A stretch of 64,000 bases of DNA from NCBI RefSeq assembly GCF_018603515.1, contig NZ_JACATN010000001.1, positions 496,001-560,000 on the forward strand, read 5' to 3'. The notes beneath the pieces are model-generated. The model made no database searches. It was not told the DNA's origin and saw only the letters and a program-made list of their open reading frames with translations. This document shows, one piece after another, positions 24,013 through 36,900 of the stretch; positions within the stretch are counted from its first letter, which is position 1; each line of letters starts with the position of its first letter. This DNA comes from Zobellia barbeyronii. GTDB lineage: Bacteria > Bacteroidota > Bacteroidia > Flavobacteriales > Flavobacteriaceae. The position numbers and the translations under genes are program-made.

Positions 24013-27000
24013 ATGACAAAAAACTACAAACACATCATCCTATTAATTTGGTGCAGCCTACTCTGGGCAACCCCAACTATGGCTTCTTTTGAAAATCTAA
24101 GCCACTCGAATAATGAGCTGTCTTCAATTTCAAAAGACAGCCTAACAACCAAAAAATCGGATACCACCAAAACTCAGCAAATAGCCGTTGAAAGCCCTCT
24201 AATGGCCCGCTGGAAAAAAGAAAAAATCCTAAAAATAGCAGCCCCTGAAGTTGTAACCGATAAAAAACTTAAGAGCTTTCCTGAATTAGATAAGTATATC
24301 AAAAACCTATACATACCACCTAATGGCGGCAAAGCAGAATTCAGTCCAGAATATGTAAAAAGCTTATTTAAGGTAGATAATAAAACCCAAAAAGTTTTAG
24401 ATGCCGGGCAAGAGGTCTTTTCTATTATTGAACAGAACCAACGTTTTATTGATATTATAAGTGGCCAAGAGGTAATAGAATTACCTGTGGGAATCAAGCA
24501 AAATATTTCAGATAATTCATCTATTACGCTCGGTATTGTTAGCATGGAATATCACACAAACTATACAGTGGTAGATATGTTTGCAAAAGTGTATTTGGCA
24601 GAGTTAAATGCTGAGCTATTTTTTGGCGCCAACGATGTTAAAATTTCGAGAGAAGGCGGCATCTATGAAGAAGCTAGACTCAACCTATTGGCAGATTTTC
24701 CCGTGGGTCAAAACGGGGGACAATGGCTTATTACTTTCAAAGGAGGAATGAATAGTAGTGGTAAGGCAGATACCGAAACCTACATTACCATTAACTGCGA
24801 GGGCAAGGTTAAAGAAATGGCCTTAAATGCAGATGTGCGTATCGCAAAGACTGTAGCCGTACCGCTTAATGACGATGGATCTTTAAAATACCCCAACAAA
24901 ACGGAACCAGGTACTGGTGAAAATCCAGCAGGCAATGATAGTTATGTGGGAGCCAATTTTAGTATAAAAGCAGCTGGTCTTGAGGATTTACTTATAAAAG
25001 TAGACCTGCCCTATTTTGAGCTAAAAGCGCTACCCAACTGGGGCTTTAAATTAGACAAAACGGTTCTAGACCTTAGCGATACAAAAAATGCAGAAGGTAT
25101 TGAATTTCCTGATCTTTATAGAACGCAAGGGCTGTTGCAAGGTAACGATAACTTGTGGCGTGGCTTTCATGCCAATGAAGTAAAAGTTACCCTTCCCCCT
25201 GAATTTAAAAAGAAAGGGTCAGAAAAACGGATATCCATAGGTGCCAAAAATCTATTTATAGACAATTTTGGGGTTTCTGGAGATTTTTATGCCACCAATG
25301 TTCTAGATATCAATGAAGGTGATGCAAGCAAATGGCAGTTTTCGGTTGATTCCATCGCAGTAGACTTAAAAGTAAACCGTTTTATAAAAGCAGGTTTTAA
25401 AGGAGAAATAGTATTACCGATCAGTGAGAATGACGAAACAGGCAAAGGCCAATTGGGTTATACTGCAATTATATCTGCAGACCAAAATTATACGGCAACC
25501 GTCACCATAGATGATGATATAGATTTTAGCATTTTTAAAGCAACAGCTAAACTTCAAACAGGTTCATATATAAATTTAGAAGTAGAGAATAACAAATTTT
25601 ACCCAGAAGCTAATCTAAACGGTCTTATGGCTTTTAACGCCAAGCATGAAGACCAAATGAATGCTTCCGAATCTGAAGATGGCGTAGAATTAGAATTTGA
25701 AGGCCTCTCTTTTGAAAATCTCAAAATACAAACCAAACAACGCCCTTATTTATCAATAGGTCGTGCAGGTTTTAAAGATGACATAAAACTTCCAAAACTT
25801 GCAGGGTTTGAACTGGGTTTTCATGATGTTAAGATTACAACCGATGAAAATGACAATGCAATACTAGGTCTAAACTGTTTTGTGAACCTTGATGATTCTG
25901 GTATTAGTGGTGATGTAGGCCTAAACATAACAGGAGAGCTACAAGAAGGAAATCTCTTAAAATGGCGATACAAAGGTATTGATGTAACTGATATTGAAGT
26001 AGATGTAAAACGAAAATCTTTTGAATTCTACGGCAAACTCGTATTCTTCAAAGAAAATCCTATATATGGAAAAGGATTTTCTGGAGAGGTACAACTTTAT
26101 GCAGAAGATTTAGGCATAGAAGTTGGTGCACGAGGTCTTTTTGGGGCTGTAGATGGCTACAGGTATTGGTTTGTGGATGGTCATGGCAGACCTACTAAAA
26201 ACAATAATAAAAGTCTTACTATCTATGATATAGGTGGTGGGGTTTATCATCACATGCGAAAAGCAGGTATGGATGAAACAGCAACCTCGCTCTCTGGTAT
26301 AAAATATCAACCAGACATTGACACCGAGCTTGGTTTTAAAGCTTTAGGAGCATTTGAAGTGAAAAAGGGAGCCACTTTTACAGCACTAGCCGGTATAGAG
26401 ATTGCTTTCAATTCAAAATCAGCAGGCGGCGGTGTGAGTAGACTAGGGTTTTATGGTGCCGCAATCTTAATGAAAGGTAAAAATGAAGGTGGCGACCCAC
26501 AATTTCCTATGGGGAGTGTTGATGACATGCAAAAAACAGTCACCTCTAAAGAACAATCGTTATCTAATTTTCACGAACTATCAATAGATAAAGAGGGCAT
26601 CACCTATTTCATGAATAATGTGTTCCCTACGCTGTTAACTGGCGATGAATTATTCGCTTGCCAAATAGGATTAGATCTTGACTTTAAAAACAAATCATAT
26701 TTTGCGTCGTTAGACGCTTATATAAATGCGGGAGGTAGTATTAAAGGAGGTGGTTCATTAACTTTTTATACATCCCCTACAGATTGGTATATATGGTTTG
26801 GACATACGAACCCAGCTCGAAGATTACGGTTTGAAAACATTCCAATTGGTCCCATAGACGCAACAATTGAGGCTTATTTTTTAACAGGTACAGAATTACC
26901 TGAAGCCCCTCAACCACCACAAGACGTAATAGATGTTCTACATCTACAAGGTGAAGAATTAGCTTTTGGCAGAAACTTTAATTCAGAACTCGCTCAAGGA

Positions 27001-28872
27001 GTAGGCTTTGCCTTTGGTGCCAGTTTTAAACTTGGTAAAGAATTTGATTGGGGCATGGTCTATGCCAGCATTTATGCCAAAGCTGGATTTGACTTAATGG
27101 TGCGAGATTTTGGCGATGCTCATTGTAAGGGAAGAGAAGGGCCAATAGGTATGGATGGATGGTACTCTACTGGTCAAATGTACGCTCTACTACAGGGAGA
27201 AATTGGAATAAAAATAAAAATCTTTGGTATAAAGAAGGATGTTCCCGTTCTGGAAGCCGGTGTTGCAGTATTAGCGCAAGCTCAACTTCCCAACCCTTGG
27301 TTTGTTGTTGGCTATGCCGGAGTTGACATCAAGGTTCTTGGTATTATAAATATACATACACGGCTAAAAGTCATTTTTGGAGAAGAATGTGAAATCATAG
27401 GGAAAACCGGTCTACAGGAATTGGTTATGATATCTGATATTACTCCTAGAGACGGACTAAATGATGTAGATGTATTTGATGCTATACAAGTAGCATTTAA
27501 CGTTCCTGTTGGAAATGAGGTTTATATTGAAGATGATTTGGGCAAAAAAGCATATCGTGTAAAATTAAAAGACCTAATAGTAGACGTTGATGGGGTTCCA
27601 ATAGAAGGAGAACATACATTTAATGATCAAAAAGATGTATTGACTTTTAATTCTCATGAAATTTTACCGCCAGAGCAAAAAATAAATGTTCTTGCCAAAG
27701 TTGCATTTGAAGAAAAAATTGGAAGCAATTGGGTCATAGTTACGGATGAAGGCAAGCCTGTATATGAAGAAAAGTCAGTTACTTTTACTACAGGAGATGC
27801 CCCAAGAAAGATTCCTTTAAAAAATATTGAATACATGTACCCAATTGTTAATCAACAATATATGTTACCTAAAGAAAGTACAGTAGGCTATGTTCAATTA
27901 GATAAAGGACAAGAATATCTTTTTGGAAATGGTCTTAGTGATGAACTCTATTTTATAGATGAACAAGGAAATAAAATAAAAACTAATTTCTCCTATGAAG
28001 GGTCTGAGAAGAAACTAAATTTTACAATTCCTGATTTAGATAATAAAACGAAATATACTTATGCATTAATAACTCTCAACCCAGGAGACATAGAAGAGGA
28101 AGATGTTATGACAGCAATAGAGTTTAAAAAAATATCAGAAGATTTAGAAATATCTAATAATACCATTGTTGGTTCTTCTAGCAATAGTAATGCCTTTATA
28201 TCTCGTTTGAATTTTAGTTTTAAAACAAGTAAATACGACACGTTTAAAAAGAAAATGCAATCTCTGAAAATCAACCAATCTAATACTTCTTCGGATAAAT
28301 TTGTTGACACAGACCAGCATATAGCCAATGTGGGCCGAATGACACTTGTTTTAGACACTTATGAACCATTTGGTACTTATGATATTGATGGAGGGCTTTA
28401 TACTCAGAACAAACCATTAATACAATACGAAGCCCTTTTAACAGACAAATATTATAAAGAAGACATTAATCCGTTAATATATAAAGAATATCCATTAGAC
28501 AAAGATATTCGCATAAATAGAGATACAACCGAATTAGGAGTACCTCCAATTAAATCTATACGATTAAGCACTGCTTACAGCAATTATGCAAAAGTTAATC
28601 CAGACAATACGTATTTGACCAAGCACTTTCCTTACAGTTGGAATCTACCAATTGTATATTACTACGATTATAAAGATTTACAATATCAAATTACTAATCG
28701 ATATATGAAAAATGGCATATCAAATCAAGCCAAATATGAAAAATATGAGTATTTAATTTGGGGAAGATTTCCGTTTCTGAGAAGGGAAAAATATACTGCC
28801 CAATTCAAATATATTTTGCCTTCAAAAACTAGTGGAAGCAGTCAAACTATAAAATATGAGAATACTTTCTAA
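24013..28872 (+). CDS. Very large secreted beta-rich protein with Ig-like C-terminal region
   Basis: The 1619-residue protein is exported by a signal peptide (HIILLIWCSLLWATPTMAS). Residues about 150-1100 are a long series of beta strands with Gly/Asp turns and no obvious cysteine or catalytic motif, suggesting an extended beta-solenoid or stacked sandwich. Around residues 1135-1250 a bacterial Ig-like (SbsA type) domain is visible (ISDITPRDGLNDVDVFDAIQVAFNVPVG ending in VTFTTGD), followed by a divergent, AT-rich C-terminal third. No T9SS sorting domain is present. It lies 10 bases after the membrane immunity candidate and abuts the FN3 gene, so it belongs to the same operon. It may be a surface scaffold or carrier for the toxin-like protein. 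Function unknown. Confidence 0.65.
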   Translation: MTKNYKHIILLIWCSLLWATPTMASFENLSHSNNELSSISKDSLTTKKSDTTKTQQIAVESPLMARWKKEKILKIAAPEVVTDKKLKSFPELDKYIKNLYIPPNGGKAEFSPEYVKSLFKVDNKTQKVLDAGQEVFSIIEQNQRFIDIISGQEVIELPVGIKQNISDNSSITLGIVSMEYHTNYTVVDMFAKVYLAELNAELFFGANDVKISREGGIYEEARLNLLADFPVGQNGGQWLITFKGGMNSSGKADTETYITINCEGKVKEMALNADVRIAKTVAVPLNDDGSLKYPNKTEPGTGENPAGNDSYVGANFSIKAAGLEDLLIKVDLPYFELKALPNWGFKLDKTVLDLSDTKNAEGIEFPDLYRTQGLLQGNDNLWRGFHANEVKVTLPPEFKKKGSEKRISIGAKNLFIDNFGVSGDFYATNVLDINEGDASKWQFSVDSIAVDLKVNRFIKAGFKGEIVLPISENDETGKGQLGYTAIISADQNYTATVTIDDDIDFSIFKATAKLQTGSYINLEVENNKFYPEANLNGLMAFNAKHEDQMNASESEDGVELEFEGLSFENLKIQTKQRPYLSIGRAGFKDDIKLPKLAGFELGFHDVKITTDENDNAILGLNCFVNLDDSGISGDVGLNITGELQEGNLLKWRYKGIDVTDIEVDVKRKSFEFYGKLVFFKENPIYGKGFSGEVQLYAEDLGIEVGARGLFGAVDGYRYWFVDGHGRPTKNNNKSLTIYDIGGGVYHHMRKAGMDETATSLSGIKYQPDIDTELGFKALGAFEVKKGATFTALAGIEIAFNSKSAGGGVSRLGFYGAAILMKGKNEGGDPQFPMGSVDDMQKTVTSKEQSLSNFHELSIDKEGITYFMNNVFPTLLTGDELFACQIGLDLDFKNKSYFASLDAYINAGGSIKGGGSLTFYTSPTDWYIWFGHTNPARRLRFENIPIGPIDATIEAYFLTGTELPEAPQPPQDVIDVLHLQGEELAFGRNFNSELAQGVGFAFGASFKLGKEFDWGMVYASIYAKAGFDLMVRDFGDAHCKGREGPIGMDGWYSTGQMYALLQGEIGIKIKIFGIKKDVPVLEAGVAVLAQAQLPNPWFVVGYAGVDIKVLGIINIHTRLKVIFGEECEIIGKTGLQELVMISDITPRDGLNDVDVFDAIQVAFNVPVGNEVYIEDDLGKKAYRVKLKDLIVDVDGVPIEGEHTFNDQKDVLTFNSHEILPPEQKINVLAKVAFEEKIGSNWVIVTDEGKPVYEEKSVTFTTGDAPRKIPLKNIEYMYPIVNQQYMLPKESTVGYVQLDKGQEYLFGNGLSDELYFIDEQGNKIKTNFSYEGSEKKLNFTIPDLDNKTKYTYALITLNPGDIEEEDVMTAIEFKKISEDLEISNNTIVGSSSNSNAFISRLNFSFKTSKYDTFKKKMQSLKINQSNTSSDKFVDTDQHIANVGRMTLVLDTYEPFGTYDIDGGLYTQNKPLIQYEALLTDKYYKEDINPLIYKEYPLDKDIRINRDTTELGVPPIKSIRLSTAYSNYAKVNPDNTYLTKHFPYSWNLPIVYYYDYKDLQYQITNRYMKNGISNQAKYEKYEYLIWGRFPFLRREKYTAQFKYILPSKTSGSSQTIKYENTF

Positions 28873-30957
28873 ATGAAAAAAATAAAAACCCACATAATTG
28901 CTATTCTTGCTTTTACGTTTTGCTTCTCTATTTTTGGGCAAGAAAAAGAGACGAACAACCAAAAGCCTCCCTTCTTAGTACTTAGAGCTTATGCAAAGAA
29001 AGATGCCATTCTCCTTAGATGGGGAGTTAATGACCCTTTTGCATGGAAATATGGCAATGAATATGGCTACATTATAGAAAGAACAACAATCTTTAAAGAC
29101 AAAAAGCCTTTAAAAGAACCTGAGAAAATAATTCTAACAGGAGCCCCCATTAAACCCAAGCCTCTTGAAGAATGGAGAGAATTTGTTAGTCGAAATAATA
29201 TGGCAGCGGTAACTGCACAGGCTATTTATGGAGAAGATTTCATTACTGATGATGATGATAATCCTGTAATGAAAGTTATGAACCTAAGTTCAGAACTTGA
29301 GCAGCGCTTTGGCTTTTCAATGTTTGCCGTAGATCAAGATTTTGAAGCCGCCCAATATGCCGGCTTAGGTTTCATTGATTATAATGTAAAACCTAATGAG
29401 CGCTATTTGTATAGTGTAAAAGCAGCAGTTCCAGAAGAACTTTTGAAAATAGAAGAAACCGGTTTTTTAATGGAAACATCAGAACAAAATATTCTGCCTC
29501 AACCCTATGATTTTGTTGGTTACTATTATAATAATGCCTTTGTTTTGATTTGGGAATATGACGCGTTAGTTAATTTCTATACTTCGTATGATTTAGAAAA
29601 ATCTGAAGATGGAATACACTTCTCAAAAGTAAACAAATCTCCTATTACAAAATTAGCAAGCACCAGTGTTTCCGGTATTTCGTATACAGATTCTATCCCT
29701 AAATATGGTAAAAAATATTGGTATCGCATTTTGGGAAGAAGCCTCTTTGATGAAAAAAGTAAACCCTCAGATACGATTTCCGTAATAGCTTATAAAGAAT
29801 TGTTAGTTGTCCCACTAATCGAAAACAATAAAATAATTTCAGATAAAGAAATAATTTTAAACTGGTCTTTCGCTAGTGAGGAAGCATGGAAGGTCAGTCG
29901 TTTTGATGTTTTGCGTGCAAACAAACCAATTGGTCCATATGACATTATAAAAGAAAAATTAAGCTCGGATGTAAGGTCCTATATGTACAATGAAGTACAG
30001 GATATCAATTATTTTAAAATAAGAGCTCATGGTATAGGTGGAGATTTTCAAGATTCTTCACCATACATGATTCAACCTATAGATTCTATTCCTCCTATTG
30101 TACCTCAAGGACTTATTGGTACAATAGATTCTTTAGGCATAGTACAATTAACTTGGGGAAAAAATACTGAATTGGATTTAAAAGGGTATTCTATTTTCCG
30201 GTCAAATAGACCAAATCAAGAGTTTACCAAATTGAACAAAAGTGAACTTCAACAGCCCAACTATATTGATACCATAAACACAAAATCATTCAATAAAAAG
30301 GTATACTACAAAATTGTTGCTGCAGATAATAGATATAATGAATCTCCTCCCTCTAAAATCCTAGAACTAACTCGGCCAAATACAGCAAAGCCTTCAGTTC
30401 CTGTTTTTAAGACATATGAGGTTAAAGAAGATACTGTTCTTCTTAAATGGACAAAAAGCTCATCGGAAAATATTGTAAAATATGTTCTTTATAGAAAAGA
30501 GCTTACAAATACTTTATGGGAAAATGTTTTTGAAACTAATGATGTAGATGTTTTAGACTACAATGACACCAATACGTTACCAAACACAAAATATCTATAC
30601 TCTCTTGTTGCTGTTAATAATTTTAATGTAGAAAGTAACCCCTCACCACCTATTTCAATATATACCATTAACAAACTAATAAAATCTGTAATAAAAAGTC
30701 TTACGAGTTTAGTTGATAGAGAGAATAAATCTATTCAATTAAACTGGCGTGTTATAGAAGACAACATTGCTGAGATACAACTTTTTCGTAAAGTAGGCAA
30801 GGAAAATAAATTTACGTTATATCAGACTTTTTCCCAAAGACAAAAACAATATACAGATACCAGATTGGAACCAAACTCTATATACACCTATGGGATTAAG
30901 ATAATTTTTAACGATGGTTCTCTTGGTAATTGGGAAGAAATTAGAGTGATGTATTAA
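28873..30957 (+). CDS. Secreted fibronectin type III repeat protein
   Basis: The 694-residue protein has a signal peptide (THIIAILAFTFCFSIFGQ) and an N-terminal unique region, then several FN3-like domains. The clearest are near residues 405-500 (PQGLIGTIDSLGIVQLTWGKNTELDLKGYSIFRS...) and 500-600 (PVFKTYEVKEDTVLLKWTKSS...), with others around 200-310 and 310-405 and a last one at the C-terminus. No enzyme motif and no T9SS sorting domain are seen. It starts with no gap after the 1619-residue gene and ends 9 bases before the SprB-repeat gene. FN3 strings of this kind usually act as spacers or binding modules at the cell surface. The exact role is unknown. Confidence 0.72.
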   Translation: MKKIKTHIIAILAFTFCFSIFGQEKETNNQKPPFLVLRAYAKKDAILLRWGVNDPFAWKYGNEYGYIIERTTIFKDKKPLKEPEKIILTGAPIKPKPLEEWREFVSRNNMAAVTAQAIYGEDFITDDDDNPVMKVMNLSSELEQRFGFSMFAVDQDFEAAQYAGLGFIDYNVKPNERYLYSVKAAVPEELLKIEETGFLMETSEQNILPQPYDFVGYYYNNAFVLIWEYDALVNFYTSYDLEKSEDGIHFSKVNKSPITKLASTSVSGISYTDSIPKYGKKYWYRILGRSLFDEKSKPSDTISVIAYKELLVVPLIENNKIISDKEIILNWSFASEEAWKVSRFDVLRANKPIGPYDIIKEKLSSDVRSYMYNEVQDINYFKIRAHGIGGDFQDSSPYMIQPIDSIPPIVPQGLIGTIDSLGIVQLTWGKNTELDLKGYSIFRSNRPNQEFTKLNKSELQQPNYIDTINTKSFNKKVYYKIVAADNRYNESPPSKILELTRPNTAKPSVPVFKTYEVKEDTVLLKWTKSSSENIVKYVLYRKELTNTLWENVFETNDVDVLDYNDTNTLPNTKYLYSLVAVNNFNVESNPSPPISIYTINKLIKSVIKSLTSLVDRENKSIQLNWRVIEDNIAEIQLFRKVGKENKFTLYQTFSQRQKQYTDTRLEPNSIYTYGIKIIFNDGSLGNWEEIRVMY

Positions 30958-30966
30958 AATTAAATT

Positions 30967-33900
30967 ATGAAAAAAATTGCTTTAATTCTACTGCCTCTGT
31001 TTTCTGTTTTCTTCAGCCTAAATGCTCAAGAACCAGATAAATATCAATTGAATGTTAAATCTGATATTTTTTGTGGAGTTCCAGGTAGTGGATCCTACGA
31101 GTGGAGAACAAGGACGACCACAGTAGTTAAAGTCACAGATATTTCAGGTAATATAATTACTGCAGATTGTAATAACAATTACAATGTGAAACCAAAAACA
31201 GTAGACATTGAATTTTATTGTAATTATAGATACTGTAGTAATGGGTCCCCATGTTCAGATGGTGGTGCAACCGAAAATAGTTCTAGAGATTTATTTAAGT
31301 TTACTATACCTGATAATTTTAATGCAGGTACAATAAACAAATTTGATACTACTCTTGAATTAACTTCTTTCCAGTCACTTTCTTCACCGGCACTAGATGG
31401 ATGCGAAATTGAAGTTAATATTAATCCTAATATTGAAATAGAACTTGGAAATTATGTTGTTGAGTATAAAACTCAAAATAGAAGTTTTCTACCACTCCCA
31501 AACGAGTTTCAAAACATTCCTAAAATAAAACTTAAAGCTGAAGATTTAGGAATAAGCTCAGAAATAGTTCTTTTAAAACTTACTTCATGTGCTTCTTTGG
31601 TAGACTCAAATATTTTAAATTTAAGTTTCACAGGCTGCCCTCCTAAATTTTCCGGAGTTCCAGTTCCTATAAATGCTAAATGCAAAGGAGAAGCAAACGG
31701 AGGAGTTAAAATTACTGTGGAAACAATTCCAACTGACACTGAGTTTTTTCAAATAGAATATTACAAAAATGGAGAGGATTTCCCTAATAATTCCCCTAAA
31801 ATATATACTGGGGATTTTATAGGAAATTCATATTCCTTTTTAGGTCTTGATGCGGGAGATTATGAAATTATCTTAAAATCCGGATTAATTGCTGGCGGGG
31901 CATTGAATGCAGGAGATACTATCACTTTCTCGGTAGATGAACCTGAAGAAAATGTATCTTTCAGTCATACGATTACAGATATTACATGCAAAGGAAGCAG
32001 TGATGGTAAAATCATCATTAATGCCCAAGGTGGTACACCACCTTTTCAATACTCCTTAAATTCCGGAACCTTTCAAAATCTAAATGAATTTAGTGGGTTA
32101 GCGGTTGGAGATTTTGACGTTGTTGTTAAAGATTCTAACAATTGTACAACCAATCCCTCTACAATAGCAATAAGTGATGGTGTAAACCCGCCAGATATAG
32201 ATGTGTTATCTCTTTCAACAGCTGAAGCGGCAAATGGTCAAGGTAAGATAAGTGTTCTTGTAACGGGAGGCTCTGGTACTCTTCAATTTTCATGGACTAA
32301 AGATGGTTCACCTTTCAACCCCAATGCTTCCAACGACCCTGCAAATTTAACGGGTCTAAACCCTGCTGTTTACAAATTAATAGTAACCGATCAAAATGGA
32401 AACGGTTGTTCATCTGATGAATTAACTTTTACAATTGGTGAAATACCTGAATTAAACGTCAGTATTTCTACAATAGAACAAATTAATTGTGAAGATGACA
32501 CAGCCCAACTTACTGCCACAGCTACTAACGGTTCTGGCACGGGCTACCTCTACAGTTGGTATAAAGGAACTGACACAACTGGGGAACTATTAACTCCTAC
32601 TACCAATGCGGTTAGTGTACAACAAGGTACCTATACTGTAGAAGTAACAGATTCTGGAGGCGACACCCAAACCGCAACCTATACATTAGACTATGAACAA
32701 CCGCTATTAACCGTTACTGAAAATATAACTCAGATCCTATGCAGAGGCGAAAGTGCAGGCGCTATAGTTTTAACCGTAACGGGAGGTGTAAACCCTCTGG
32801 TTTATTGGGACGGGAGTTTTACCCCATCAAGCAGTAGTAGAACCGATTTACTATCAGACACATATACCTATGAAATCATTGATGAAAATAATTGTAGACT
32901 AGAAGGTTCTATTACGATTACCGAACCACCAACAGGTATAACCGTTTCTGCAACATCAACAGATGTAACCACGAATGGAGGTAATGACGGAACCATAGCA
33001 TTAAGCATATCTAATGGTGGGAGCGACTATACTTATGTATGGATTGAAACAACTACCAATACTGTTTATAATCCAAATTTAAGCACTAATCCAGATGAGT
33101 TTATAGGCTTTACCGCAGGAACGTATCAAGTAGTGGTTACGGATATTAACAATAATGGCTGTACTACTACATTACCTCAAGCTATTACTATTGATGAACC
33201 GGGACCTCTTAATCTTTTAGACCCTCAGTTCGAGACCGCGCCTATAAACTGTTTTGGGGAATCAACGGGTAAAATCGTTGCAAAATATACCGGTACGGCA
33301 CCATTTACATTTGCATGGTTCAAAGGCATAAACAAAATAAAGGAAGGAATAGAAGACTTTATTGAAAATCAACCTTTTGGAAACGATTACAGCTATACAG
33401 TTGTAGATGCTTCTGGCATTACCATTACTAGTGACGCTATCACTATATCACAACCTACAGCTACCTTGAGTGCAACGCATACACAAGCGGACGTTAGCTG
33501 TTTTGGAGGTAATGACGGAACCATTACCGTAAATGGTACGGGAGGTAGTGGACAATTGATATATGAAATTAGTGGAGGCTCGGCAACGCAGGTATCACCG
33601 GGCAATTTTATAAACCTTGAGGCTGGTACGTATGTAGTAAATGTAACTGACGCTGTCGGTTGTAGTATAGCAGTCCCCCTTAATATAGTTTTAATCCCTC
33701 CGACCGAAGTAACTTTTGATGATATAAATGCAGTTACTCCCGTATCATCATCGGGTGGTTCCGACGGGTCTATTTCCGTTACCGTTCAAGGTGGTGTTCA
33801 ACCATATTATTATAGATGGTTTGGCCCTTCTGGGCAATTAGTTTCAACAGAAACAATTCCGAGTACAACAACAATTGAAAATTTGCCTGAGGGGACGTAT

Positions 33901-36900
33901 ACATTAACAGTAAGCAACGATGAATTTTTTACAGCTTGTAATACTAGTAAGTCATATAACGTCACGGAACAAGCCGTTCAACCCATAACAGGTACACCCA
34001 CCTGTTTTGGACAAGCAACGGGAAGTTTAACAGCTACGATTGCAGCTACTGGCCTCATTACCTTTAAATGGACATTGGAAGACGGCACTATTGCAGCTAC
34101 TGAAACAACCACTTTAAGAACTGTGACCACGGAAGGTCTAGCTGCTGGAATTTACTACCTGGAAATCGAGGATGAAAATGGATTGACCGTAAGAAGTCCA
34201 AATAATTTTGAGATAGTAGAACTACCGGAAGTTTCGGCAACAATCGTTCCCGTCCCCACTTGTTCAGGTTCCAATACCGGATCCATAACCTTCATTCCTT
34301 CTGGAACTCTTACGTATTTCTATAGTATAGATGGAGGTACTACTTTTCAACCTGAACCGGTATTTGAGAACTTGGCCGATATCACTTATAACCTTCAGGT
34401 CCGTGCTACGGAAAGCCCCAATTGTGACTATGTTCAATCCGGTGTCCGAATCGGAGTTTCACCCGGCATGTATTGGGATGAAAACAATAGCTCAATTGTA
34501 AGAGCAAGTGGGCCCGAAGTTAATGACGGTAGTATAATAGCTGCCTTTACAGGAGGTACAGAACCCTATAACTACTCTTTGAATAACGGAACTCCACAAC
34601 TAACCAATGTATTTGCAGATCTTAGTAAAGGAACGTACTCCGTTACCGTTACCGATGCGGCCGGGTGTTCCGCCTCACAAGACTTTGAAGTTACGGAAAT
34701 AGGCCCTTTGACCATTTCGAATATCAACGTAACCGATGCCTCTTGCCTAGGCGAAGCGAACGGTAGTATTACCACAACCGTTACAGGGGAAGGGGATATT
34801 ACTTTTTTATGGACTTTAGGGAACGATGTAAATGGAAATCCAATTCCTGTTCCGGTTTCCAATGGTACTGATGGCCCTAATATAACAGGTATTTTGGCCG
34901 GGAACTATATCTTGACCGTTACGGATGACAACGCCACCCGATTTACTGAAGCCATAGCCGTTGGCGAGCCTACGAACAGTGTTACGGTTACCAATGTTGC
35001 GCTTACGGACGTATCCTGTTTTGGAGGAAACGACGGTACATTGGAGGTAGAGGCCGGTGGTGGCACCGGACCATATACGTATTCTATAAATGGCGGTGAC
35101 TACGAGACATCCAACCTATTCGAAGACCTTTCCGCCGGCAATTACACGATAAGCGTCAGGGATGCGAACAACTGTACCTTCACCGAACCTACACCTGAAA
35201 TACTCTTGGAGCCGCAAGAATTAGGTCTTGCTTTTATAGATATAAAACCAGTTACACTGCCAAATGCAAGTGACGGAGCTATTTCTATTACGGTAGAAGG
35301 GGGCTTGGGTACCTACACCTATTCTTGGTCGGGGCCTAATGGTTATACTTCCGTAGATAAGGATGTCTTAAATGGTGAGGCGGGCGACTACGTTGTTACA
35401 ATTACCGATGCCGAAAATGCAAGTTGTAGTTATACTTCTGACCCAATTAAAATAACAGAACCTGGAGAGTTGATTGTAACTCTTTTTCTAAACGAAACAT
35501 TATCCTGTTCATCAGATAGCGATGCGGTAATAATTGCTAATGTTCAAGGTGACCAACCTTTTACCTACCAATGGTTTGAAGTAGTAAATACCAATACTAT
35601 AGAATTAGAGGAAACTACCAATATAATTGGCGACCTACCCGCTGGCATCTACCTTCTAAAGGTCACGGACAGTAATAATATTACTTTAGATTCCACAATA
35701 GAAATTAGTGCACCTACACCGCTTAATATTAATATTGACAACTCTACAAATGTAATTTGCGCTGGTGAAGCCACAGGTTCTATTAACATTACAGTAACAG
35801 GAGGAACACCTCCTTATCAATATTTTTGGAGCAACTCCGCTACAGTACCTGATATTAGCGGCTTGGATGCTGGTGAATATATAATTGAAGTTCAGGATGA
35901 AGCGGGTTGTATAGCCCAAGAAACAATAACCATAACCCCGCCCGGTGATGCTATTCAAATAGTGGATGCGGCAATAATAAATGTTACCGAATACCAAGGA
36001 ATAGACGGTAGTATTTCCCTAGATATTACAGGAGGATCGGCCCCGTACTCATATGCCTGGACACGGATTTCCGACAATTCAATTACCGGTAATCAAAGAA
36101 CAATTTCTAACCTTGCAGCAGATTCATATCTAGTTACAGTTTCTGATGTAAATGGATGTTCAGTAACAGAAATCTATGAAGTAACACAACCTGATATCGT
36201 AGTAGGTACCATTATACAGCCAACATGCTCTGGGGATTCTAATGGAAGTATCTCTGTTTTAGCAAATGAAGGAAATGGTACTTTCTCTTATTTATGGAAC
36301 ACAGGCGCTACTGAAAGTGACATTAACAATCTAGCTGCAGGAACCTATTCCGTAACTGTGACAGGATTTGAAAGTGGACCAATAAATAGAACATACGTTT
36401 TAGAAAATCCGGCTCCATTAGAAGTCGATTTAGGAAGTGATAGAATACTATGTGCTGGTCAAACATTAGAATTAGATGCAACTGTAGATGATGAGACCGC
36501 CACTTACTCGTGGAGTTCAGACAACGGTTTTTCAAGTTCTGAACCAAACATAGAACTCACAGCCACTGGAAACTATACCGTTACCGTTCAATCTGAAACA
36601 GGGTGTATTGCCGAAGGTAATATCTTTGTGGATATTAGTTCGGACGAAATTAACGCAGAGTTTGCCGTATCAAGCCAAGTTTTCACTGGGGAATCCATTA
36701 TCGCCGTGGATATTAGCTATCCACTTCCCGATGGAATTGAATGGATTCTTCCTGTCCAAGCTAAGATTGAAACTCAAAATAGAGATGAAGCACAATTTTC
36801 TTTTGCAGAAGCTGGTGAATATGAGGTATCGATAATTACTACCCGAGGGGATTGTGTTGCACAAAAAACCAAAAAGATAGTGGTTGTTGTTAGAGATGGT

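Noticed and set aside
35686-35997. 103-residue minus-strand frame rich in Cys and Tyr inside the SprB gene
   Set aside because: It is antisense to the SprB repeats, and its Cys/Tyr/Asn content just mirrors repeat codons. No independent support.
31660-36620. Repeat array considered as a CRISPR or tandem DNA repeat locus
   Set aside because: The repeats are protein-level SprB modules of 80-100 residues with diverged DNA. There are no short identical repeats with equal spacers and no cas genes nearby.
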